From Stichopus chloronotus (taxonomy: Eukaryota; Echinodermata; Holothuroidea; Aspidochirotida; Stichopodidae), in contig CM037839.1 in NCBI GenBank assembly GCA_021234535.1, positions 25,407,196-25,471,195 of the forward strand: a stretch of DNA of 64,000 bases, read 5' to 3'. Below the pieces are notes generated by a model. It was not told the DNA's origin. It worked only from the letters and a program-made list of their open reading frames with translations, and ran no database searches. Shown in pieces: positions 12,201-24,239 of this stretch; positions within the stretch are counted from its first letter, which is position 1; every line of letters begins with the position of its first letter. The position numbers and the translations under genes are program-made.

Positions 12201-12944
12201 TTCATTGATTTTAGACTCAAAAAAGGTTTTATGTATACGGTTTAGTGAAAAAAAAGTGTAAAGAAAAAATTATGAATATTCATTACAAACTAATGTTTCA
12301 TTTTAAACATAGATGAATTCAGTTTCAAAAAAATTCAGAAGATTCGGAGACTTAAGTCTCTGAAGCTTCTGTTTCATGGAGACCTTTATTGTCAAATGAT
12401 GATTACATGAAATAGAGGAACGATTTGATCGTAAAATAGGAAGCGTTTCATTTATTTCACAAATTGAAGCCACAAAAGTATCCTTGTTTAAGGGGGTGGG
12501 GTTTAGTCGTCTTCATTCACTTCACCGTGACACGAGGACAATAGTCACATTGTTCGTGACTAATAACCCCTTATCCAACTTAAAAAGTTTATTTAAACGG
12601 AAATTAAAAAAAAACCTTTCACAGACAAAAAAAAACAACTTATGAATATGAATTACAAACTGCAGTAACGTCATGTGCCCTGATTTGGGAATTAACAGAA
12701 GGACATCATTACAAAAAAAAGAAAATTTAATAAGGGAACAAAATATTGACCTTTTCCAACTAACCTAAACCCTCAATGGTCAAAGTATGGTAACTTGGAA
12801 ATGACATAAAAGGCACCTCAATCCAGCTATATCGAGAGTTCTAGTGACGTCAATACATAATAGTAGTGGAAACTTAAATGTGGATTGTCATTGAACTTTT
12901 GAGCTACGGGGACTTTTTATAAAGCCTATTGTGGATGTCATCAA

Positions 12945-14040
12945 TATTCATTACAAACGGCTTCTCCTCTCCAAACAAATGTTTCATTTTAAAGATAGAT
13001 GAATTTGGTCTCAATAAAAACAGAAGCCTCGGAGACTTACGTCTCCGAGGCTTCTGTTTTTATTGAGACCTTTCCTATCAAATGATGATGATATGAAATA
13101 TAGAAACGGTTTGATCGTATAATGGGAAACTATTCATTTAAAAAACACAAACTGGAGCCATGAAAAAATTCCTTGTTTAAGGGTTGGGGTTTAGTCGCCT
13201 TGATCATGTCAACTAAGAAAACGTTAATGAAAACGTGTAAAGTTGCGATATTTACCTTTTAAAATATTTTCTGTCAGCACTTGGCTGCAGTAACGTCGTG
13301 TGCCTTGATTTGGGAATGAATAGTAGGACATTATTACAAAAACAAATGGTAAACAGGGGAACAAAATATTGACCTCTTGCAACTAAACTGAAGACTTCAT
13401 GGTCAGAGTATGGTAACTTGGAAGTGACATAAAAGTCAACTCAATCCACTCAGCTATATCGTGAGTTTTAGTGATGGCAAATTCATACCAGTAGTAGAAA
13501 CTTAAATGTGGATTTAGAAATCATTTCCTTTAGAGATAGATGTGTTTGAATATGTTACAAATTTTGCAACAGCTAAGGTGTTGGGTGGTTGAAGTACGCG
13601 ACCTGTACAACACACCTTACTTGTTGTAAAGCTTACAGGTATAACTCTAACTTCTCTCCTGTAGTGACTGTGCACGATGGTCGTGGAACTTTTAAGCTAC
13701 GGGGACTTTCTATCAAGCCTATTGTGGATGTCTTTTCTCTTATTTCATTCAACACCTAGAATTATTACTCATGCAGATACATAAAGTTTACAGAACAGTA
13801 TTTGTAGATTTCTGTCCGTTCGAGTTCATTGTTCCCAGAAGAGGCCACCTTTACTGTGTGCTGCTATTATTTGCCAGCGTCTATTCATTCTGCCATCCTT
13901 TAACAATCAGTTCACCATGACACGATCACAATAGTCACATATTGTTCGTGCCTGGTAACTCCTCCCCCCCCCCCCCTTCTTAAAAGGTTTTATCTATACG
14001 GCAAATAAAAAAAAACATTGTAAAGAAAAAAACTCATGAA
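12945..14040. repeat. Tandem duplication unit 1 (1,096 bp)
   Basis: Every landmark recurs exactly 1,096 bp further on (for example the hairpin at 13007 and 14103, and CAAACTGGAGCC at 13148 and 14244). By eye only a handful of single-base differences separate the two units, so the duplication is recent relative to the rest of the array. Confidence 0.85.
13007..13070. repeat. Perfect hairpin, 30-bp arms, TTAC loop
   Basis: The arm starts GGTCTCAATAAAAACAG and ends CCTCGGAGAC. A 4-nt loop is followed by the exact reverse complement. Present again at 14103-14166; degenerate at about 12322-12384, and with most of one arm lost at 15871-15914. Confidence 0.9.
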
Positions 14041-15100
14041 TATTCATTACAAACGGCTTCTCCTCTCCAAACAAATGTTTCATTTTAAAGATAGATGAAT
14101 TTGGTCTCAATAAAAACAGAAGCCTCGGAGACTTACGTCTCCGAGGCTTCTGTTTTTATTGAGACCTTTCCTATCAAATGATGATGATATGAAATATAGA
14201 AACGGTTTGATCGTATAATGGGAAACTATTCATTTAAAAAACACAAACTGGAGCCATGAAAAAATTCCTTGTTTAAGGGGTGGGGTTTAGTCGCCTTGAT
14301 CATGTCAACTAAGAAAACGTTAATGAAAACGTGTAAAGTTGCGATATTTACCTTTTAAAATATTTTCTGTCAGCACTTGGCTGCAGTAACGTCGTGTGCC
14401 TTGATTTGGGAATGAATAGTAGGACATTATTACAAAAACAAATGGTAAACAGGGGAACAAAATATTGACCTCTTGCAACTAAACTGAAGACTTCATGGTC
14501 AGAGTATGGTAACTTGGAAGTGACATAAAAGTCAACTCAATCCACTCAGCTATATCGTGAGTTTTAGTGATGGCAAATTCATACCAGTAGTAGAAACTTA
14601 AATGTGGATTTAGAAATCATTTCCTTTAGAGATAGATGTGTTTGAATATGTTACAAATTTTGCAACAGCTAAGGTGTTGGGTGGTTGAAGTACGCGACCT
14701 GTACAACACACCTTACTTGTTGTAAAGCTTACAGGTATAACTCTAACTTCTCTCCTGTAGTGACTGTGCACGATGGTCGTGGAACTTTTAAGCTACGGGG
14801 ACTTTCTATCAAGCCTATTGTGGATGTCTTTTCTCTTACTTCATTCAACACCTAGAATTATTACTCATGCAGATACATAAAGTTTACAGAACAGTATTTG
14901 TAGATTTCTGTCCGTTCGAGTTCATTGTTCCCAGAAGAGACCACCTTTACTGTGTGCTGCTATTATTGGCCAGCGTCTATTCATTCTGCCATCCTTTAAC
15001 AATCAGTTCACCATGGCACGATCACAATAGTCACATATTGTTCGTGCCTGGTAACTCCTCCCCCCCCCCCCTTCTTAAAAGGTTTTATCTATACGGCAAA
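14041..15100. repeat. Tandem duplication unit 2
   Basis: The second near-identical copy. Its right end merges near 15100 into a third partial unit in which the hairpin-bearing part is deleted (the CAAACTGG landmark appears at 15121, only 877 bp after its copy here). Confidence 0.85.
14103..14166. repeat. Perfect hairpin, second copy
   Basis: Identical to the hairpin at 13007-13070, at the 1,096-bp offset. Confidence 0.9.
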
Positions 15101-16959
15101 TTAAAAAAATTTAAAAAACACAAACTGGAGCCATGAAAAAATTCCTTGTTTAAGGGTTGGGGTTTAGTCGCCTTGATCATGTCAACTAAGAAAACGTTAA
15201 TGAAAACGTGTAAAATTGCGATATTTACCTTTTAAAATATTTTCTGTCAGCACTTGGCTCCAGTAACGTCGTGTGGCTTGATTTGGGAATGAATAGTAGG
15301 ACATTATTACTAAAACAAATGGTAAACAGGGGAACAAAATATTGACCTTCTTGCAACTAAACTGAAGACTTCATGGTCAGAGTATGGTAACTTGGAAGTG
15401 ACATAAAAGTCTCCTCAATGCAGGTATATCGTGACATGGCCGTCTTACATTATGTTGTTTCACCACTTGCCGGCAATAACGTCATGTGAATGAAGTGTAC
15501 CATTCCAAAAGTTGGAAAAGTACAGAAGTAAAACCTTGACCTCTTGCAACTAAACTGATGACTTCATGGTCAGGATATGGCAACTTGGAAGTGACGTAAA
15601 AAGTCCACTCCGTGTAGCTATATAGTGAGTTGCGGTGATTGCAATTCCTACCAGTAGTGGTAACTTAAATATGGATTTGCAATTCACTTCCTTTACAGAT
15701 AGATGAGTTAGAATATGTTAAAAATTTTGCAACAACTCAAGGGTTGGGTGGTTGAAATACCCTACATGTAAAACAGACTTAATTTATACTTTCAATTGAA
15801 AAAAATTAAAAAAAAACATGAATAATTATTATTGCAAACTTCTTCTCTCATTTGAAAGGTAGATGAATTTGGTCTCAATAAAAATAGGAGCCTCGAAGAC
15901 ATTTTTATTGAGACTTTTCCTATCAAATGATAATTACATGAAATACAGAAACGCTTTGATGGTATAAAGGGAAACTATTCATTTAGAAAACACAAATTTG
16001 AGAAGCGAAAAAATTCCTTATTTAAGGGGGCAGGGTTTAATCGTCTTGATCATGCAAAGTAAGAAAACGTTTATAAAAACGAGTTAAGTTCTAATACGCA
16101 CGTTGTAAAATATTTTGTGTTAGCACTCGCCTGTAGTCACGTCACGTGACTTGATTTGGGAATTTATAGAAGGACATGATTACAAACACAAATAGTAAAT
16201 AAAGGAACAAAAAATTGACCTCTTGCAATTAAATTGAAGACTTTATGGTCAGGCTATGGCAACTTGGAAGTGACATAAATAGTTAACTGAATCGTCATCT
16301 ATATCAAGACTTGAAGTTATTTCGATTCCTACAGGTAGTGAAAACTTGAACATGGATTTCAAAATCACTTTCTTTAGAGATTTGTTACAACAGGCTATGT
16401 TTTAACCCTTGCATAAACTATAGGATTGGGTGGTTGAAGTACGCGACCTGTACAACACACTATACTTAATCAAGCTAACAAGTATAACTTTAACGTCTTA
16501 AAATCTTCATTTATACTAGTTGAAAGGAAAAACACTTTTGAGAGTGTTTGTTTTGTAAAGTTGGCTGCTCAGTGATAATTTTCTCTTCCATTTAGTCTAC
16601 AAGCATGATACTAAAGCTCACGGATTTAAAGAATTGAATTATTATTACGCAAAACAGAGTGCATATCTTACCAAACCAAGTTTGCACCAAGCAACTTAAG
16701 TCACCTCACCACCATAACCAAATTGATTTCATTTACGTTTATTGCGAGCAGGGTACCAAACCTTTTCTTCAGTACTTCAAAAGTCACTGCTCCTTGAAAC
16801 AAAATCAAAGGGTAAACTTATGGCAAATATTGTAAACTTGGATGCCTCATTCACAGAATATAAATGGTCTCTTGTGATCCCTGCATCAAAACAACTATAG
16901 CAATCCACAGAGTAGTTGAAATCCTCATCAATATAAGTTTTCTCATCAATATCGTTCTT

Positions 16960-17250
16960 TCGCAGTTTAAACTAATGGAAAGCCTTCATTTTAACTGGAG
17001 TCTGCCTTATCTGAACAAACAACCGGAATTCCCATTATTTTCTCTATTCAACTAAGTTTTACTTCTCCTAAATATTTTCTTTCTCCACGACTCACCAATT
17101 GGTAGTCATTCACTTCACTTTCATCTTGTTGATAACCTGACGATGGCAGTTGACCTTCGAGACACTAAGTGTTTTCATTATAACCTTTTTGTACCTTGTA
17201 AATATACTGATGTTTGCCTAAAAATCAGTGATGTCATGTTATTATCTGGA
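16960..17250 (+). mobile_element. Penelope-like element, 3' end fossil
   Basis: Encodes QFKLMESLHFNWSLPYLNKQ and FPLFSLFN, the C-terminal part of a GIY-YIG-type Penelope endonuclease (family pattern LKESLYI...P.LN.Q). It is followed by a 3' UTR with CCTGACGATGGCAGTTGACCT. It matches the tail at 21140-21400. Heavily 5'-truncated and inactive. Confidence 0.55.
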
Positions 17251-17259
17251 CTTGTCCTT

Positions 17260-18525
17260 GGAAGAACATTCCCAATATCGTTTTCCATCACTATTGGATA
17301 CCCATCATGCTGTCTCCCAAATCGCGTTAAGGTATACATACGATTCACATTCAGAAGTTATGGCTAGAAGAGCATGATGAATATTCAGACTTATTTTTAA
17401 TGGTCTGATGTGCGCCTCACATTCGACACAAATTCTTGCAAGTGTGGCTTAAAATCGCAGACAGTGCGCGTCAAAAGTATTCCCAGAAAAGGAAATCAAC
17501 AGATCGGCACGCGCCGTCACTGTTGGCGTTTTGTGACAGCCCCTGAAAAGTGCGTCTTACGCAACCCTGTCAACAATGACACACTGTATTATCTGTTTTA
17601 ATAATGGTGACCCTTGGCCTATGAACTATGACATCATCGGTCGGGCGGACATCATGTCCTATACTGGGGCATCTACCTATCAAGTTCATCCGACTTACCA
17701 TCTATAGGAGGAGATGGTTTACTTACAGTACACTCACACAAACACACACACGCACATCTGGATACCCTTTCCCGCCAACTCACCAAAATCGGTAATCCTG
17801 ATCCATGTGATTTGTGCAACCCTAGGAAACCTACTAACGCCATTTGGTTTTAGGTGAATACGTAAGAGGCCTAGGTACGTTGGTCAACCATTTAAGTGTC
17901 AGGATCTCCTCGCTATTATACTACGTATAGGGATCAGATAACCACCTTGAAAATAAAAAATAAATAAACTCGAACGGGCGACATTATCCCCATCGAAAAT
18001 AATTACTCATGAACTGTTAACGAAGACAAATCTCATAACATTTTGGAGGAAGTTGAAAGCCCTCATAATCCCTATCCATAACCAAAACAGTGGCATGTTA
18101 CAGATCAAAGCATCAAAGATGAAATTTTTGGTTTCCATTTTTGAGATTGAAATGAAAATATTTTACTATATTTAAGCGAATAGGAAGCTGTCATCTTTAA
18201 ATTAAGACCTGCTCCTCCCCTGGACATAATACTATGTTATCAAGTTCCTGACATTTACCCCCATCTTCCCATATTCTTCATTTTTAATGGACTTCATAGA
18301 TTATAGGTTATTTCCAAACCACCATTCAGTAATTCGGCCAAAATGGTATTAATTCAAATCAGTAAGTCAGTAAAGATCGTATTAAACTATACAACGTCTG
18401 ACAGTCCACCCCCACCTCGAAAGAATAATGGACAATCGCACAACGACCCACTCGGAACAAAACATCTACTTTTTTTCGCCAAGGTAAATCCAACATAAGT
18501 CAGACTTTTTGGCTCTCCGGAATTC
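17260..18525. other. Intergenic, nothing recognised
   Basis: The small ORF 17410-17601 has cysteines and basic residues but no recognised motif. No repeat structure seen. Confidence 0.4.
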
Positions 18526-18528
18526 ACA

Positions 18529-18822
18529 TTGCGCTTATCAAATATTCTTCTACAACTGGTTTATTCCTGCATGTCGAAAAAAAAGCTTTTAATAAAGCGT
18601 TGCACACCGGTATCAAATACAAAATGCCCAGATTCAACCTACGATTTAACTAGACTCTTCTCTTTCTTTCTCCCCAACCGGAAAGTCCAAATTGACTGTA
18701 AATCTTATCCTAGCGATACCCTTAACGCAGGCATCCCTTTAAGTAATCTGAATATTCCCCAAGCTACAAACTGCAAATTCAGTCAGTATGCCGATAATAA
18801 TGATATAAACGCACCACACACA
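18529..18822 (+). mobile_element. LINE reverse-transcriptase fragment
   Basis: The ORF reads TYDLTRLFSFFLPNRKVQID..., then DTLNAGIPLSNLNIPQ and CKFSQYADNND. This parallels the non-LTR RT order 'ISSFLSNRKFKV...VNAGVPQGS...FSQYADDT'. The catalytic YADD is changed to YADN and the PQGS loop is mutated, so it is a dead fragment. Confidence 0.5.
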
Positions 18823-18829
18823 CACACAA

Positions 18830-20640
18830 AAAAGACAAACAAACACTAAATCGAAATTTGCAATTTCTTACCTTGAAAGCGGTGCTTCATGAAACTGACG
18901 TCTCCAAATTGATTTTTCTTAATATACTCTCTTTTTATATATAGGATACGCTTTCTTTATATACTCTTTCTTTTCTAAAGGAAAAAAAACACCGTGCATT
19001 TGTCTTCAAATCATCTATGATACCTTTATTAGAGCCTCTCCCAGTGCAGCTTTCCTTGGTGTCACTTTAAACGTCAATGCAGTAAGTCTGCCATTCCGTT
19101 GCTGGATAGGCACAACTGCAATATCTCCATTGCCTCTATGATAACTCCGATATCCTCGCCAGGACTGAAAAAAAAAATCACCCCGTCCTTTACTATAGAA
19201 GAATTTCTCCCACCACAATTGCCGGCGCCAATGAGTAGTAAATTCTGAATAGAATCCCTGCAAGTTGCAACCCATATCGGTTCACTCGTAAAATTCCTGG
19301 TTACTTTGATAGGTCTCATACCCACAATCCTGACAACGCAATATACGCGTTTTTCATTTCTTCAGAGACTTTAACATTTGAAACTTTACAAGGATAACAA
19401 CAACTCGGTTGTAGTTATAGTAGATCTGAACGCCAGTTACTAAAATACCAAGCCGGTACAATGCATTTCCCAAGACACCGTAATTATGCAGAAACCTCTC
19501 CCCCTTAATCCGCATTCCTTTCTCGTCTCACTTCCATTATCTTACAACTGAATTGTTACAGCTTCTTTTAAGAATGCAGTGTGATTGTAGAGAATCCTCA
19601 TTTGAAGGGCTAATCCATTGTTGTCAATGGATAGTTTTGCTTCAAAAAGAAAAGGAAAAATGTCTTACTTAGCTCATCCACTCTCAGTTGCAGGACCTTT
19701 CGTGAGAGTAATCAGGGGTGAACTTTATCATTATACGTATGTATCTAGCTATATGTCTCCTGTTTCTAAAGTCCATCTGATACACATCTAGAAAAGAGCT
19801 CGCTGTATTCAAAATTTGCAGAGTGAAACTCAGAACAAAACTCCGTTGAAATTGTATTAATATCTGTTACCATTTTTGACATACCCTTTTTCAAAGTTTG
19901 ATGAAAAAATATGATGATATCGTCAGTATTTCGTCATAGTGAACATTTTCATATTTTACAAAGGTTTCTTATTTTGCAATTGATATCAATATCATTTAAA
20001 GACGAAAACACATGCTACCATGACAAAACAAAATAAAAGACACATAAAGAATATCCTTAAAATAAGGGATAACATAAGACATATTATGGAGTCCCTCTCT
20101 TGACGTCATATATTTGCATACTTGACCAATGCTCATTTACGATGCAGTCATAAGACAGGAACTCTGTGTCTGTAAAATCGTCCAATATTAAATAGAATTT
20201 AATGACATTTGTGGCTATTTTGTAAAGATCTGAATGACTAATACAGACAATATATCCCAAAATGTATTTTTCGTATCTCACAACATTTTTTCTTTCATAA
20301 GGAGAATGGAGCACTTACAACTAGTTCAGTCGGTTCAAATTGATCACCAGCTCAAATCTAACATCAGCTTCATCCCAGGCTGTCCAATAGCGGAATCAAT
20401 GCCACCAGAAACTCATTAATTAGCACATCTCATAAGAATGGCTTGAGGAATTTCTCATTTCCTTAAAGTCTTACGAGAATGTCATGAAAACTTATTGGCG
20501 AGAATCTGGCGAGGATTTCTAATAAGGGTAATGTTTTCACTAGACCCGTGTAAAATATCTCTCCACGGGGGGGGGGGGGGGGAGACGGGGGCTACATTTG
20601 TTTGGAGAAGAGGATAAAAATGTCAAAGAAGTTGAGGATT
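18830..20640. other. Intergenic, nothing recognised
   Basis: The minus-strand ORFs at 19015-19325 have no convincing family match. The rest is AT-rich non-coding sequence. Confidence 0.4.
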
Positions 20641-20654
20641 CATTGCTCTTTTTG

Positions 20655-21036
20655 TTTCCCGTGCAAAGTCCATGGGGTTAAAATTAGCAGAATTAGTATA
20701 TCTGTCGGTCCCGTTGGCCCCACTTATCAACGGATTTAACTCCCTAAATTTTATGTGGATATTTTCGTATACAACCTCTTTAAGACTTAATGAAGAAAAG
20801 GGGCTATTACCTGATTGTGATATTTGAGGGGAAAGCGGCCACTTCTCACGGAGCTGGGAACTTTTTTCGAACGTTTTTCCCTTGCAAAGTCAATGTCAGT
20901 AAAATTAGCAATGTTAGTATGTCTCTCGGACCCGTGGGCCCGACTTTTCGTATATACCCCCTTTAAGACTTAATGAAGATAAGGGGCTATTCCCTGGTTA
21001 CATTTTGTGATATTTGAGGGGAAAACGGGCACCTCT
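20655..21036. repeat. Two-unit degenerate tandem repeat, about 225-bp offset
   Basis: CGTGCAAAGTCCATG...TAAAATTAGCA.....GTATRTCT.TCGG.CCCGT.GG and CTTTAAGACTTAATGAAGA.AAGGGGCTATT occur twice. The second unit abuts the inverted segment of the Penelope fragment. Confidence 0.65.
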
Positions 21037-21400
21037 CGAGTCAATAATTTTGAAAGAGTTGTGATCACATGTTTACAAACACATGCAAATCCCCTTCTTG
21101 CAAAGCAAAATGCGATCACAACTCTTTCAAAATTATTGACTCGGCACTCACTATGCTGCAACTTAAACTCAAGGAAAGTCTTTATATCAACTGGAATCTG
21201 CCCAATCTCAACAAACAACTGGAATCCCCATTATTTTCTTTATTCAACTAAGTGTTACTGCTTAATACTTTGTCTTTGACTCACCACTCCTTATTTAGTC
21301 TTATCATCAACCTGACGATGGAAGTTGACCTTCCGAAACATGTCGTATTTTTATTATATTCTTTGTGTACGCTGTCAATATATTGATGTTTTCCATCAAA
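21037..21400 (+). mobile_element. Penelope-like element 3' end with inverted 5' junction
   Basis: Coding text DHNSFKIIDSALTM...LKLKESLYINWNLPNLNKQ (about 21113-21251) is the C-terminal part of a GIY-YIG Penelope endonuclease, ending SLFN-stop. The 3' UTR carries CCTGACGATGGAAGTTGACC. At the 5' boundary a perfect 29-bp inverted copy of the coding segment (21038-21066 against 21114-21142) faces it across about 47 bp, resembling 5' inversion during target-primed reverse transcription. Confidence 0.6.
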
Positions 21401-21870
21401 TCAGCGGTGCATTGTTTCAATATGCAATCGAAACACCCACAGATACATGAGGCTTACATGATATAAATATAAAGACTTTATATCTTATCAATATGAGAGT
21501 CATACCATATACGTTAATACTCTTATAGCCTGTAATTGTTTTGTACAAAATAAGAGAACAAGTCTGTTTCAAAAGTTTATCAACCTCATCAACATTGCAT
21601 ATAATGACTTCAGTTTTGCTTGTTATTTAGATATTGGGTTTCCACAACTTTAAAAAAATTGCCCCCCCCCCCTCCGAGTCAGTAACACGATTAGAACTAA
21701 AACACGTGGTACATTCGTAAGCATTGCGGTAATGATACTGCAAAATATTAGATTATTTGTTCTTCTTTGAACTGTACTAAGAAGATGATTAAATGAATAC
21801 TTAATGGGTAGTAGACACTGTTTGTGTATGTTAGCAAGCGGCAAAAGACTGTCGAGCTACATTCTTATTC
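21401..21870. other. Intergenic, nothing recognised
   Basis: Contains a poly-C run near 21662-21671. No gene seen. Confidence 0.4.
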
Positions 21871-22182
21871 TTATTGTTTTCGTCCGTAACTTTTCTCTAA
21901 AAATGAGAGTGCCTCACGTAGAAGATAATTCCAGCTCACCTGATTGTAATGGGCGAATAAGGGTTGAGGGTGAATGTACTTATGTATATTCTCATTGAAG
22001 AAACAATAGAAAATGTCATCTACATATCTACGGTAGAGATACGGTTTGGCTGGGGCTGTCATGTCATTGAGAAAACAATTTTCCAGATGGCCCATGAACA
22101 ATTTGGCTAATACTGGTGCAAATGGGGAGCCCATGGTCATAATAATTGCCAATAAAAAGAAAATGAGTTTGAGAGGTAGCAA
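21871..22182 (-). pseudogene. Penelope-like reverse transcriptase fragment
   Basis: The open frame contains MGSPFAPVLAKLFMGHLE followed by PYLYRRYVDDIFYCF. These are the two best-known blocks of Penelope-type RT: the G(S)P...LA...F primer-grip-side block and the catalytic YVDD box. The catalytic aspartates are retained, but the frame is only 103 codons, and downstream text (HYNQVSWNYLLREALSFLEK) has lost the expected FL..LN.....FT motif. It is a truncated fossil, opposite in strand to the tail at 21.1 kb. Confidence 0.7.
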
Positions 22183-22364
22183 ATACTTAAAAATTTCTGA
22201 AGATCACGTCTCTCGATACCAACACTTGAATTATTTTGAATAATTTAATCAACGGCTTAGTCGATAGTTTCATATGAAGGAATATTGGTGGACAGACTGA
22301 TAACATCATGAGAAACCATGTATTGACATGTCCATGGATGTCATTTCATGGACGAATGAGAAAG

Positions 22365-22960
22365 AGGGATGTTGAAATACATTATCCACAAGGGGCCATT
22401 TCTGCTAAAGATGTTTTAGCTAAAGTTAAAAAGGTGGTGTCTATTAACCGGGATGCTGGCTCTAAGTTTTTTACTTTGCAAAATTTTGCCTATAGTGCTT
22501 AATTAGCTTTCAAGATATGTTGGAAATCCAAATTTGGGGGCAAAATTTTGTGTTCTCAGGAAAGTCCTTACACAGCTTTAAGTTAATTGGTCTCATAGTT
22601 CTCAAGATATGCTGGATATACAAATCTCGGGGCAAAATTTGCTTATGCCTCAAAAATCAGCAAATTTCACTGGATTTACAATAACAGTAATATTATGTTG
22701 AACAATGTGTTGTCGGGTTAAGTCCTTTGAAAGCCTTAAGTTTATTGGTCTAATAGTTCTCAAGATATGCTGAAAATACAAATTTTGGGGCAAAATTGGC
22801 TTTTTAAAAGAAAAAAAATCAGCAACTTTCACACTTTTTACTATAAAAGTGATATACCTTGAATATTACATTCTCAGATAATGGTCAAATAGCTCTCTCT
22901 AGCTACTGGAACTACCAAATTTGGGACAATATTGGCTTTAAAAAATCAGCAAATGTGACT
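22365..22960 (+). repeat. Dispersed repeat copy 2 (GGGGCAAAATTGGCTTTTT family)
   Basis: Matches 9841-10460, including the peptide RDVEIHYPQGAISAKDVLA and then VKKVVSI. It is followed by degenerate subunits around 22510, 22610 and 22760. Confidence 0.6.
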
Positions 22961-23204
22961 CAATTTACCACCCAACCAAATATATCTTGGACATATTGGC
23001 ATCATGCACAACCTTACCAAGTTTAAACTTAATCGCTCATATACTTTTCAAAGTATTCTGGTAGAACCAAAATTTGGACAACATAACGCACATACACGCA
23101 CACGCGCACACACATTGGCGCTGACACGTTTTCATGTATACCACCCCACAGAACCCACCTGTACCCGTGGTCACTCTACCATTGGGTATCCCTGGGGTGT
23201 CGCT

Positions 23205-23400
23205 ACTCATCGACTCCAAACGTTTCCATGGCAACCGTTCTCCCATGGATGTAAAGTGCAATATATAGATTCACTAGCCAAGTGACTGCAATATCCCATG
23301 TTAGCCATATCTCATCCATGGCAACCTTTCTCCCATGGATGTACAGTGCAATATAGAGATTCACTATAGCCAAGTGACTACAATATCTCATATTAACCTC
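23205..23400. repeat. 90-bp tandem duplication
   Basis: CCATGGCAACC.TTCTCCCATGGATGTA.AGTGCAATATA.AGATTCACTA....CCAAGTGACT.CAATAT occurs at 23226 and again at 23316. Confidence 0.75.
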
Positions 23401-23529
23401 TATTGGGCGATGAGATAATTACCTGAGAAGGGAGAACTGGGGTCAAAATTCTGTTGGTGATAGTGTATTGGAATAAAATTACACTCATGGCCGAACGGAG
23501 GCGGTCCCCACCAAAAAGAGAAGTACTGA

Positions 23530-23810
23530 GCTGCGATAGTCGGAAAATCTGAAATACCAGTTAGAATTTTTGATATCTCAGTCTAGCACATTTTATGCCA
23601 TAAAAAGATGTCAAATATTGCTCCAGATTGTGAGGTTACCAGGTAATTGAAAAAAAAAAGTCTCAACTAATCTAAAAGTCCATTTGATTTTTCATATTTC
23701 AGTTCGGGAGTGAGGATAGTCAAAAAATCTGAAACACCTATTGGAATTTTTCACATCTCAATCTAGCACATTTTATGACTTCAAAGAAGCCGAGCATTGC
23801 ACTAGATTGC
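23530..23810. repeat. Degenerate tandem repeat, about 185-bp period
   Basis: AATCTGAAA(T/C)ACC...GAATTTTT.A.ATCTCA.TCTAGCACATTTTATG is present at about 23548 and 23729. Confidence 0.6.
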
Positions 23811-24239
23811 ATTGCTCCTCTCTTACAACCCTCTCACAGATCTATCCTAAATGTCACTTTTCTCATGCTTTTCCCATCTATCAAAACACTATTGTATGGC
23901 ATCTTTTTCTCTTCAATGTGGCTACCTTTTTCAAAATGTAATCGGTTTAAGAACGAGTGCTACTTTTTCATGCAATCATCGACGGTTGTTGCAATAAACA
24001 TCTATAATCGATGAGAGTAAAAATTATTGGAATAACTTTTCTGGAATCATAGTTTCTCAGGGGAAATAATGACGGCAATATATGCAAACTCTCGCACCAG
24101 ATTTGTTTAAGGTCAAGTGCTAATTGAAAATTGATCTAAAAGACCATAACATTTTATAGTTAGAAAGTAAGAACTATTGAATTAACTTTTCAGGAAATTA
24201 CGATAGTATAAATATTCGAGACGAGCAATCCACATTATT

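Larger units (their letters stand above)
12240..16550. repeat. Complex tandem array with hairpin units
   Basis: At least four related units occur in the same orientation, marked by GAATATTCATTACAAAC, a hairpin, TTCCTTGTTTAAGGG, CAGTAACGTCGTGTGCC, TATGGTAACTTGGAAGTGACATAAAAG and GTACAACACACYTTAC. The outer units (12.25-12.94 and 15.8-16.55 kb) are divergent. The central pair (12945-14040 and 14041-15100) is nearly identical, and a further unit starts near 15105 after an internal deletion of about 219 bp. ORFs such as 14867-15136 are carried in both central copies and show no motif. Confidence 0.8.

Noticed and set aside
14867..15136. 89-codon ORF in the tandem array
   Set aside because: It exists because one duplicated unit lacks a stop that others have; no motif, and it reads into low-complexity C and A runs.
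12240..16550. CRISPR-like array
   Set aside because: Repeats are about 1 kb units with hairpins in an animal genome; no short regularly spaced direct repeats with unique spacers.
19015..19325. Protease-like or other gene on minus strand
   Set aside because: The two overlapping ORFs show no catalytic or domain motif and contain a poly-A-derived FFF stretch.
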